NCBI RefSeq assembly: GCF_003023845.1
Contig: NZ_PYFT01000001.1
Coordinates: 372,001-436,000, forward strand
Direction of reading: 5' to 3'
From: Adhaeribacter arboris
GTDB taxonomy: Bacteria > Bacteroidota > Bacteroidia > Cytophagales > Hymenobacteraceae
DNA length: 64,000 nt
Under the pieces are notes generated by a model, which had not been told where the DNA came from, did not search any database, and saw only the letters and a list, made by a program, of their open reading frames with translations. Positions 56,273 to 64,000 of this stretch are shown here, one piece after another (position 1 is the first letter of the stretch; the number at the start of each line of letters is the position of its first letter). The position numbers and the translations under genes were made by a program.

Positions 56273-56411
56273 CGCGAGCGTCCTCGCTCGTGTTGTGCAT
56301 CGTCCGGCCTCTGACCGGTAGAAACAGGCTGATGAATGCAATATAAATAGTCTTTTGGGTTTGTCCGGCCGGAGGCTTCCTGAATAATCTTCACGAGCGA
56401 AGACGCTCGCG
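56273..56411. repeat. REP-like palindromic doublet B
   Basis: 139 bases with CGCGAGCGTCCTCGCTCGTG at the left and its near inverse CACGAGCGAAGACGCTCGCG at the right. The inner CATCGTCCGGCCTCTGACCGG matches doublet A. The length and symmetry resemble REPIN-type elements. Confidence 0.8.
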
Positions 56412-56569
56412 AAAGCAGGTATTCATTTGAACGTAACGGGCCTACCTTTAAAGGGGACAAAAACTTTAAAATTTAGTCGGTTAACTCGATTTAGCTGCTT
56501 ATAAGAGGAAATTTCAAACTTAAAGCTCCATTTAGCTAGCAGGAGCTACTTATATATAACGATTAAATC

Positions 56570-57517
56570 ATGGCCAAAATTAGAAAATGGGTCTGCCTCA
56601 CCGACGATGCGCACGTTTTTGATGAGCCGACCGAAGATGGTTACTGCCACATAGGCATGGCTTACCACGGCATTTTAGAAGAAAGAATAATAGGAGATCC
56701 GGGACCGTTTCCACCCCCGCCGCCACCTCCTCCACCCCCGCCCAGCAACGAAGTAGGCTTGTGCGTTTTTTTAATGGATGCTTCTTCGTCGATGACGGAC
56801 CAGGCTTTTCCGGGAACCAAGCCTACCAAAATGGATTTAATTGCCACCAGTGCGGCCAGTGGTATTTTTGATTTAGAACGCATGCAGAACAACCCGAACG
56901 CCTACGTAGCCGCTTTTAAATTTGATGACCGGGTAGAATTGATGTTTGTGGATACGGTAGCCAATTTGCTGCAGCGGTTTAATAAAGACGTGAAAAAATT
57001 TGCGAATTACTTGTACGAGGAGCTGTATGGGATGCAGGGCGGCACCGATATTAATCGGGCCTTGCAGCAGGCGTATTCTTTCGTGGATAAGTTTTTAAAA
57101 AAGCAATTACCCGATTTTAAAGTCCACGATTATACGCCCATGCGCCAGATTATTCTGGATAGCAATGGTAATTCCTTATCTATCGCCAACGTTCGGGTTT
57201 TGATTTATACCGATGGCATGCAGTACGACGCAGCTAAAAATAAAATATTGCAAGATAATCCTTTTAAAGTAAATCCGCTCGCCGGTTTGAACCACGACAT
57301 TGTTATTGGGGCATTTTTCGGGAAAGAAACCGACGAAGGTTGTCAGGAATTACAAAGTTTGCTGAGTCCTTGCCCCATTCACGATGAGCTGCAATTTTTC
57401 TTACTCGATAATCCCGCCCGGATAAACATCTTAAAAAATTTGTTTCGGATGGCTTCCGGTGCTTCCGGTTTTTGTCCCCGCTGCCTCGAAAAACAATTAA
57501 CTCGTAAAATTATTTAA
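56570..57517 (+). CDS. von Willebrand factor A domain protein with poly-Pro hinge
   Basis: A 315-residue soluble protein. A short N-terminal region (1-48) leads into a run of eleven prolines, then a vWA domain (about 62-290). The metal-ion site DxSxS is intact (D70 in MDASSSM), with GGTD near 156 and IYTDGM near 220. A CxxC pair (CPRC) lies near the C-terminus. It is followed 4 bases later by a PP2C-like gene and then a kinase-like gene. Such vWA/PP2C/kinase trios act in phosphorylation-controlled processes, for example TerY-type systems and T6SS post-translational control. Here they would act on the eCIS. Confidence 0.82.
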   Translation: MAKIRKWVCLTDDAHVFDEPTEDGYCHIGMAYHGILEERIIGDPGPFPPPPPPPPPPPSNEVGLCVFLMDASSSMTDQAFPGTKPTKMDLIATSAASGIFDLERMQNNPNAYVAAFKFDDRVELMFVDTVANLLQRFNKDVKKFANYLYEELYGMQGGTDINRALQQAYSFVDKFLKKQLPDFKVHDYTPMRQIILDSNGNSLSIANVRVLIYTDGMQYDAAKNKILQDNPFKVNPLAGLNHDIVIGAFFGKETDEGCQELQSLLSPCPIHDELQFFLLDNPARINILKNLFRMASGASGFCPRCLEKQLTRKII

Positions 57518-57521
57518 AAAA

Positions 57522-59228
57522 ATGCGCGCCCTTGCCTTTTCGGTTTGTCTCACTAGTCTCCTGGTAGGTGCTTCGTTAGCGTTTGCCTTACCAATCAATG
57601 TTCCGGGTAAAGCGCAAACCGAAAAAAAATTACTTTCTATCGCCGCATTTAATTCGTCCTACATTAATAATAAGAAAAACGACTCAACCTCCATCCTTAA
57701 AAAATCCGTTGAAAAAGGACGAAAACCAGAAAAATATTCTTCGGAAAAGGCAAGAAAGTTGTTGTTCCGGGTGGAGCCCATAACCAAACCTACAAACTTA
57801 CCGGCAGAAGATTCCGCTTACTTGCTAGTACCGGTCCTTTCCTCTCGGCAGAATAAGCCTGTAGTTTGGAAACTTCGCCTGATTTACCCCGATAGCTCGG
57901 GTAGGAAAGCCCGCGACTACCGTTTAATTCTGGATTCTCCCGAAAACTTGGTAACGGAAGCATTCAACGTCAGCGATAGTTCGACTTCGTACGGGGCTTA
58001 TTTGCGGGTAATTGATGATAAAGATAAAGCGGTTCCGGTTACATTAACTAATGCCACCAAGGTTAGTATTCCTGCTCCGAATGTTTCGGGTTTAAAACCC
58101 ATACCTAACAACAGCAGCTCTATTTGGCAAACATTCTTATTTTGGGGCAGCGGTTTAGCCGGTATATTCTGTTTATTGTGGGCTACGAGCCGGTTCCTGG
58201 TTTTTACCGTGAGTGTCAAGCCCGATAATACTGTTTCTGCCATTACCGAAAAAAACCGCAACTTAGATGCTACCATTATTCCGGCTTCATTCCAAGGAGA
58301 AGAGAAGCAAATTCAGGAGGATATCCAATTGCCGACGGATATAGGAGCGCCGGAAGAAAATTTATCTTCCCCGGCAATAGAACCGGATGAGGTAAGTACT
58401 CCTCTAATAGGCCGGTATTTTTCTACGGAAATTTTACTAACGGCGGGTCCCCGGAAGAAATACATGAGCGACCCGGATGCGGATAAAGACTTAGGCGAAG
58501 ATGCTTGTGGAATGGTGGCCAACCACCAGCAATTGTTACTCTGGGTACTCGATGGCACTTCGGATCAGTATTGTTTGCATAACCCGGTAGATAGGCGGGA
58601 GTATTTTTCGAGTAGATTATTGGCGCAGGGAATATCTAATCAGCTACGCCTGGCATTTGACCAAGTGGCTACTACTTCGCTCGATGTCCTGCTCCTGCAA
58701 GCCGTTCAAGCCGTTAAAAGTGATTGGTTGCGGCAAATTCAAGCTTTACCCTCCGACGAGCAAGCCGTACTGCGAGCCAACATTGAACAAAAGAATATTC
58801 CGGAATGTGCCACCACGCTGTTAATTAGTACGCTTTCAGTTAAAGGCGACCTTACGGCGTATCGCTCCGGCGATTGCAAAATGGTGCTGTATACTACCCA
58901 ATCCAACCGCAAGCTTAAAATTATAAACACCCCTTTATCGAGCAAAAACGACAACAGCAACGACCGATTATTTTTTCGGTTGGTGCTTAACCCGCGCGGA
59001 GAATTGGATATTCAGCATAATACGCCAAAGTACGAAATTATAAAACAAGCCAATGTGCCATCCCTAATTGCCTTTACCGACGGAATTGGACTAGAATCCG
59101 AAGCTCTCCTGAATAAACCTGGCGCTAAATCTTTTGCTGCCTTAAGAGAAGAAATAGTGTATCATTTACAGGGCACCGCCGATGATAAGGCTATTTGTTT
59201 TATTCAAATAAAATCTGGAAAAGAATAA
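57522..59228 (+). CDS. membrane-anchored PP2C-like phosphatase
   Basis: A 568-residue protein. A hydrophobic N-terminal signal (residues 1-22) precedes an extracytoplasmic domain (about 25-200) and one membrane helix (about 206-232). The cytoplasmic C-terminal PP2C domain (about 305-565) keeps the metal-binding pattern D323 (DLGEDACGM), D344 (WVLDGTSD), YRSGDCKM, FTDGIG and TADDKAI, so it is probably an active Ser/Thr phosphatase. It should counteract the kinase-like protein encoded 79 bases downstream, and its outside domain could sense an envelope signal. Confidence 0.8.
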   Translation: MRALAFSVCLTSLLVGASLAFALPINVPGKAQTEKKLLSIAAFNSSYINNKKNDSTSILKKSVEKGRKPEKYSSEKARKLLFRVEPITKPTNLPAEDSAYLLVPVLSSRQNKPVVWKLRLIYPDSSGRKARDYRLILDSPENLVTEAFNVSDSSTSYGAYLRVIDDKDKAVPVTLTNATKVSIPAPNVSGLKPIPNNSSSIWQTFLFWGSGLAGIFCLLWATSRFLVFTVSVKPDNTVSAITEKNRNLDATIIPASFQGEEKQIQEDIQLPTDIGAPEENLSSPAIEPDEVSTPLIGRYFSTEILLTAGPRKKYMSDPDADKDLGEDACGMVANHQQLLLWVLDGTSDQYCLHNPVDRREYFSSRLLAQGISNQLRLAFDQVATTSLDVLLLQAVQAVKSDWLRQIQALPSDEQAVLRANIEQKNIPECATTLLISTLSVKGDLTAYRSGDCKMVLYTTQSNRKLKIINTPLSSKNDNSNDRLFFRLVLNPRGELDIQHNTPKYEIIKQANVPSLIAFTDGIGLESEALLNKPGAKSFAALREEIVYHLQGTADDKAICFIQIKSGKE

Positions 59229-59307
59229 AAAAGAGTGGCCGCTTTACAAGCCGGAAAGGCAGCTTAATACCATCCGGGAGTTTAACTCTTCCCATCCTCG
59301 CCAACAG

Positions 59308-61644
59308 ATGGTAATCTTAAGTTTTCGGCCAAAACAGGAATACAGTTTTAAAATGAAAAGAACAGAAACTTTAAGTAGCCCAGTAATTATGAAAGTAGTT
59401 ATTAAAGAAAAAGAGCACGAGTATCAGTCCGACTATCCCCAAGGTTGGCTCTTTGCCTCCGGAGATCCTTTTAAGTTTCCTGTTTCTATCGGAAGATATA
59501 CGTGTTTTGTAAAACGCTTCGAGAAGAAAAGTCCTGCGGATATTTCCGGCTGGAGTTTGATGCAGCAAGTCAAAGATAAGTTTGAACCCGATTTGCCCCG
59601 GATTTACGATGTAGTAGAAGCAGAAGAAAACGGCCGATCCATTTATTATGTTTTTTACGAGCACTTAACCGGCGAAACCCTGGAAGCCGCCGTTAACCGC
59701 AACGCCGATTTAAACTTACGCCGCCTGACCGACGATCTGTTCAAAGGCTTAAATGCCTTGCATAACAAGCATTTCTGGTTCATGGACTTTTGCGAAAAGA
59801 ATATTTTCTGCGAATCCAGCGGTCGTTTTTTATTTATTGATTTAGATAGTGTGCAGCCGGAATCCCAGAGACCCCATAACCACATGGACGGGGATAAACA
59901 ATATTGGGCATTAGTTTTTACTTTTTACAAAGAACAGCTAGGCTATAAAGACTTGAAACCAGGTGATTTGAGCGGACCCATGCTCAATTACCTGCAACTG
60001 ATTTTTTTAGTATTACGTTTAAAAATTTCCTTAACCGACAAACGATACGACTACAAATCACCGGTTTTATACGATAACTTACCGGCGCTTTTGGCGGAAA
60101 CAGATCCTGGTTTTAAAGATTTATTTGTTCGGGCTTCTGAAGAAAGTCAAAAAGAACAGCAGTTGTTGTCGGGTTCCGAAGTAAAAGAGTTTATTCTTCG
60201 TAATATTATTCAAAACGACCGGGTTCCTTATCAACCTACCGTTACGGAGCCGGTGATTTCTTCTTTCGAGGCTAGTGCCACGGACATAGAACCGGGTCAA
60301 ACCTTTTCGCTTTCCTGGGAGGTAGCCCATACTACTCGTTTAGAACTGCATCGCAACGGCCGGTTGCACCAGGAAATCCAGAACACGGCGAACAGCCTGG
60401 ATATTCGGGAAGCTTACGATGGTAAACCTAAAAAAGTAGTTTACCAATTAGTAGCGATGAACAGCTCGGGCGAGAAAAAGAGTGAACCTATTACGGTAAG
60501 TATTGCGGAGGCCATCATTCCGGAAACTTCAGAAGTAGAAATTACCCATTCACAACCAATAATAGAGCCGGAAGAAGTAATTCTTGAGGAAACCAGTACC
60601 CAAAATAAGGCGCAAACCGAAATCAATACGCGAACAAACGATACTTCTACCCACGTAACTAATGATCCGGAACCTGTAATTATTCCGAAAATTAAACCGG
60701 ACCCTAAGAAACTACGATCCATCCGAATAGCTTTACTTGTTTTATTTCTGGCCATTGCGGCAGTTTTAACGGTAGTGGCTTTTAGCTTGTTTGCCGACAA
60801 AAAAATAAAAGTAGCTACTTTAAAAGCGTCGGTGAAGGAAGGAGATGCTTTTATTATTCCGGGTAAAAACTTTCCGGTGAAACCGGGTGTGCTGCTAGTG
60901 TTCTTCAATAATTTTAGAAGTACTGTTATAGCTGTAACCAGCGATACCCTGCGGGTTTTAGTGCCGGAAATGAACACGACCACCGATAGTATTCCGGCTA
61001 GATTAGCCTTATTGGTCAATAAAGATACTGTTTTTACTGCTGCTAACATTACTGTCCGAAGAAATGAACCCATTGCAATTGCGGGTACTAAAACGGTGTC
61101 CTCCACTACTAAACCCGATACTATTGTTCCGGTACTACCTAAACGGGATAGTATTCCGGATGATGCGGGCAGGGTTGCTGCCTCCCAAACGTTAACCGCT
61201 ACTACAGGGAAACCTATCTCCGGCGGAAAAAGCAAGTCTGGAAATAGTCAGAAAACAAACAAAACCAAGCCTGCAAAAATAAATCCGGTAAAACCCGATC
61301 CTAAAAAATTGGAACCTGACCCGACATATCCTACCACCCCGCCAGACGTAGATCTCAATAAATTGGTTACTGTTAGTAGTAATGTAATCGCCAATCAAAA
61401 ACGGAAAGGAACGAAAGATTTACAAATAACCATCCAAAACAGCTCACCTTACGATTTAGATAATGTAAACGTTGAAGTTAACTATAAGAAGAAGAACGGA
61501 AAACTGCTGCACAAGGAAATTTTAACCTTTACCAAAGTACGGGCTCATACCAGCCAAACCCAAACGGCCCCCGACGATGAGCAAAGTAAGAAAGTAGATT
61601 TTAAAATTGTAGCTATTAATTCGAAGCAAATACAACTTTATTAA
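59308..61644 (+). CDS. membrane-spanning kinase-like protein with Ig and IPT domains
   Basis: A 778-residue protein. The N-terminal kinase-like region (about 28-300) has a Lys (K69, FVKRF), a catalytic-loop equivalent DFCEKN (D160, N165) and a DLD in place of DFG (D178), but no clear Gly-rich loop, so it is either a minimal kinase or a pseudokinase. An Ig-like domain (about 313-400), a linker, one membrane helix (472-495) and an IPT/TIG-like domain (about 500-585) follow, then a Lys/Pro-rich linker and a last beta domain. Translation may start at codon 16 or 28 instead. With the vWA and PP2C proteins it likely forms a signalling unit. Confidence 0.75.
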   Translation: MVILSFRPKQEYSFKMKRTETLSSPVIMKVVIKEKEHEYQSDYPQGWLFASGDPFKFPVSIGRYTCFVKRFEKKSPADISGWSLMQQVKDKFEPDLPRIYDVVEAEENGRSIYYVFYEHLTGETLEAAVNRNADLNLRRLTDDLFKGLNALHNKHFWFMDFCEKNIFCESSGRFLFIDLDSVQPESQRPHNHMDGDKQYWALVFTFYKEQLGYKDLKPGDLSGPMLNYLQLIFLVLRLKISLTDKRYDYKSPVLYDNLPALLAETDPGFKDLFVRASEESQKEQQLLSGSEVKEFILRNIIQNDRVPYQPTVTEPVISSFEASATDIEPGQTFSLSWEVAHTTRLELHRNGRLHQEIQNTANSLDIREAYDGKPKKVVYQLVAMNSSGEKKSEPITVSIAEAIIPETSEVEITHSQPIIEPEEVILEETSTQNKAQTEINTRTNDTSTHVTNDPEPVIIPKIKPDPKKLRSIRIALLVLFLAIAAVLTVVAFSLFADKKIKVATLKASVKEGDAFIIPGKNFPVKPGVLLVFFNNFRSTVIAVTSDTLRVLVPEMNTTTDSIPARLALLVNKDTVFTAANITVRRNEPIAIAGTKTVSSTTKPDTIVPVLPKRDSIPDDAGRVAASQTLTATTGKPISGGKSKSGNSQKTNKTKPAKINPVKPDPKKLEPDPTYPTTPPDVDLNKLVTVSSNVIANQKRKGTKDLQITIQNSSPYDLDNVNVEVNYKKKNGKLLHKEILTFTKVRAHTSQTQTAPDDEQSKKVDFKIVAINSKQIQLY

Positions 61645-61738
61645 AAATAAAATAACTGTTCAATTGGTCAAAATTGACGTGTGTGGGAAGACTCAAGTCT
61701 AGTTTCTAGTTAGTTTCTAAATTTAGGTCAACTTTGTT

Positions 61739-61920
61739 TTCAATCAGATGGATCTTCTAAGGTTCCGGTACTTTAGCGTTGAGATAAAATGTAAGAACGT
61801 GCTACGGCACGTTTCTGCCCGCCGGCCAAGAAACAAACGAGCTACAGGTCAAATCGCATCCGCGTCAAAACTGGAGACTGGAAAAGGTTACATAGATAAA
61901 CGGCCAAAGTACGTCTTACC
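61739..61920 (+). ncRNA. putative structured RNA, copy B
   Basis: The counterpart of copy A, sharing CTTCTAAGGTTCCGGT, GCCGGCC, AAACG, an AGGTCAAAT segment and TGGAGAC in order. The stems here are CGTGC/GCACG around a TACG loop, and GTACTTT (after the first block) with AAAGTAC near the 3' end. It begins 95 bases after the kinase gene on the same strand. A small frame spans it, but spacing differences of one base between conserved blocks break any common reading frame with copy A. Confidence 0.55.
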
Positions 61921-62903
61921 TATTTCAATCTAGTATAATATTCTAAGTAATTCAAGGTAAAAAGCTACTACTTAGTAATTTTTCAATAGTTTACCCGGAA
62001 GAATTTAAATTTTAAATTAATTTGTTTTAAATCATATAGTTCATCTATCTTCTGTCTTATTATTTTAACCCCACTTTATTTAATATCTATACTCCTTCTC
62101 TTTTCACATACCAAAAAAATACTACTCACCTATTAAGGCGATACTTTTTGATTTCGGCGGTATAAAAAATCTAAGAAAAAATATGGGGAGTAGTACTGTA
62201 GATTCCTGCTACATAGTGTAGAAAAATTCCCCATATTTTTTAGTGTATAATTTAAAAAAGGTTGTGAAGTGTTGATTAAACATTTATAAACCTTTTTGCG
62301 ATAAAATTGGCATAAAAATGGCTAAGCGGTTCGGTTTTGTTTAATTATTAAGACGGTGATTTATTCTTTTTAATAAACCAACCTTAAATTAAATTTAAAA
62401 AGTACAATTATTATAAAAATATATAATTAAGCAGCCTAAATTAAAATACAAGTATAATCCAATTATTAATTTTTTTGAAAAATTAAATTTCTATATAATA
62501 TTATAATTTATTGATCCATGCGGTTATGAATAAGATAATGATTAAATACGCTTTAAAGGAAATAATGTAGTATTTTTTGTAAAATTATTAATAAATAATA
62601 GGATATTTACAATATAATTAAAAAAAATTTGGTAGGTAAGTAAATATATTCTAAGTTTGAGCCATAAATCAAATATTTAAAAAGGTTGCAAGGTATTAGA
62701 TTTATTATATTGAATACTTTATAGTCAGTGATATTTTAATTGATTTTTAACTATTATTTTTTGTACTATAGTAAATAATTTAAGTTAAGTTTTTAAACCT
62801 TGAAATTAAATATACAATTTAGTCAGTCTATATTTTTGCTTGCTAGCTAGTTGTTAAATTGTAAATTTTTAATTTAAACTATTTTCAACTTTAATCGAAC
62901 TTT
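61921..62903. other. AT-rich gene-free region with a long inverted repeat
   Basis: About 980 bases of very AT-rich sequence. It contains a perfect 14-base inverted repeat (AAAAAATATGGGGA at 62176-62189 and its complement at 62228-62241) spaced by 38 bases. The nearby ACTACTC at 62113-62119 can also pair with GAGTAGT. No open frame of coding character is seen. Confidence 0.5.
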
Positions 62904-64000
62904 ATGAAAACTAAACTACTCTTGTCAATTTCCTTACTGTCCTTGTTTACAGCAGCCTGTGAGACGGAAGAATTAGTTCAGCCAGAAACCGTGGCTAAAT
63001 CAGAAGTAGAATTAACCGGTGCCAGCAATGTTACTTCTGTAGACTCTTACAGGAGCAATCTTATGGTAGAACAACGGTTTGAATCTTCTGTCATGAGCCC
63101 TTTTAATAAACAAGTATATACTTCGCATGGCTTTGCCATTTCGGGTGCGACTGCCCGTACAGGCTCTAAATCCGTGCGTTTGGAATTAAGAAAAGCTGAT
63201 AATAAATTACGTTCCGAGATATTATTACCGGCGGAAACATCCAGTAATCGTTGGTATGGCTTTAGTATGAACTTGCCAAGTGGTTATTGGCAAAACAGCA
63301 TGAATTCTGATACTTGGGATATTATTGCCCAGTGGCACGCCATGGAAGACAGAGGAGAACCAGCTCGTTTTCCCCCCATCGCTTTAGTAGTTAGCAAAGG
63401 CCGGTTAAATGTGGTGATGTATTGGGCTACTCGTGCTTCTAATACAAATTCTTCTATCAGCGGCAAGAAAGTATTTGATTTAGGCCCGGTAATTAAAGAT
63501 AAGTGGCTTGATTTTGTGTTCCACATAAATTTTTCTCATCAATCAGATGGGGTAATGGAAGTTTGGTTAAACGGTACTAAAGTGGTTAGCTTCCGGGGCC
63601 CAAATAGTTACAATGATAATGAATATCCGTATTTCAAAACGGGTATTTACAAAAGAGAGTGGGGTAGCATCAGCAAGCGAGCTCTATTTATAGATGATAT
63701 TCGTACGGCAACCGGCAGCGCTTCCTATAAAGATGTTGCTCCTTCCGGTTCTGGCTCCAGTAATCCTAACCCTCCAGTAGAAGAAGAGGAAGATGGCGGT
63801 ACTTCTGGTCAAAAATTAACAAGTTTTACCTTAATTAATGCGGATACGGATCGGGACATCATGACCATTTCAAATGGCGCTACCATTGATTTATCGAACC
63901 TAGGAACCCGTAACCTGAATGTCCGCGCGAATACCTACCCTGCGGCCGTTGGTAGTGTCGGCTTTGCCTTAACTGGAGCACATAGTCTAACAACTGCGCA
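62904..64000 (+). CDS. lipoprotein polysaccharide lyase, C-terminus beyond the window
   Basis: A partial frame of 365 codons from the ATG at 62904. The signal peptide ends in a lipobox (LFTAACE, Cys at about residue 19). The following domain (about 50-280) fits the polysaccharide-lyase jelly-roll family: RSEILLPAE, RWYGFSMNLP, DIIAQWHAMED, and KWLDFVFHINFSHQSDGVMEVWLNG. A Pro/Glu/Gly linker leads into a domain beginning LTSFTLINADTDRDIM that also occurs twice in the T9SS protein at 11615. It is a surface enzyme cleaving an acidic polysaccharide; the substrate is not evident. Confidence 0.8.
   Translation, partial: MKTKLLLSISLLSLFTAACETEELVQPETVAKSEVELTGASNVTSVDSYRSNLMVEQRFESSVMSPFNKQVYTSHGFAISGATARTGSKSVRLELRKADNKLRSEILLPAETSSNRWYGFSMNLPSGYWQNSMNSDTWDIIAQWHAMEDRGEPARFPPIALVVSKGRLNVVMYWATRASNTNSSISGKKVFDLGPVIKDKWLDFVFHINFSHQSDGVMEVWLNGTKVVSFRGPNSYNDNEYPYFKTGIYKREWGSISKRALFIDDIRTATGSASYKDVAPSGSGSSNPNPPVEEEEDGGTSGQKLTSFTLINADTDRDIMTISNGATIDLSNLGTRNLNVRANTYPAAVGSVGFALTGAHSLTTA

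Noticed and set aside
60441-61235. Long minus-strand frame of 264 codons
   Set aside because: It is antisense to the Ig/linker/IPT part of the kinase-like protein, whose frame has domain structure; the antisense product shows no domain.
61748-61933. Small frame over RNA copy B (61 codons)
   Set aside because: Same argument as for copy A; the shared start LLRFR comes from identical DNA, including third positions.

Overview
The window looks like the chromosome of a Bacteroidota bacterium, most likely Cytophagales (Hymenobacteraceae-like; the genus is inference). The reasons are a secreted protein with a type IX secretion (Por) C-terminal sorting domain, promoters of the TAnnTTTG type, weak Shine-Dalgarno use, and an extracellular contractile injection system (eCIS) of the Bacteroidota layout with its own tape-measure family.

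Layout. (1) 1-2870: an accessory array read entirely on the minus strand, with NADAR (cut by the window edge), DUF4288, a HigBA toxin-antitoxin pair and a HepT/MntA pair. The units are separated by imperfect palindromes resembling integron attC sites. (2) 3011-4688: a complete IS1182-family insertion sequence. (3) 5129-19283: ordinary chromosomal genes, namely a 2-hydroxyacid dehydrogenase and glycerate kinase pair, a sugar-nucleotidyltransferase with a CBM9-like protein, an SDR, an AI-2E-type permease, a large T9SS-secreted propeller/PKD protein, a left-handed beta-helix protein, an SdiA-regulated propeller protein, an M48 lipoprotein protease and a small winged-helix-like protein. (4) 19765-61644: a 42-kb eCIS locus. 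(5) 61645-62903: a long AT-rich gap. (6) 62904-64000: the start of a lipoprotein polysaccharide lyase, cut by the right edge.

The eCIS locus has two blocks. Block 1 holds a membrane protein, a peptidoglycan amidase, a DUF4255 tube-terminator protein, an unrecognised protein with two CBM5/12-like modules, three DUF4157 cargo-type proteins and an AAA+ ATPase. The first cargo ends in a DNA/RNA non-specific endonuclease-like domain and is followed 9 bases later by a SUKH-like putative immunity gene. Block 2 holds sheath, two tube proteins, DUF5908, LysM adaptor, VgrG-like spike, PAAR tip, gp25, two large baseplate proteins, tape measure, and a vWA, PP2C and kinase-like trio that could control assembly or firing by phosphorylation.

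The most interesting signals are these. The 16-base palindrome TACTGAAAAATCAGTA lies at identical spacing to a TACCTT box in front of both blocks, which suggests one regulator. A putative structured RNA of about 180 bases occurs twice, before the second large baseplate gene and after the kinase gene. The nuclease effector carries an apparent immunity gene, which is unusual for an eCIS and points to antibacterial use. The sheath carries an inserted Ala-rich helix of about 78 residues. Intergenic regions of the locus are full of 7-base-period tracts and 139-140-base REP-like palindromes.
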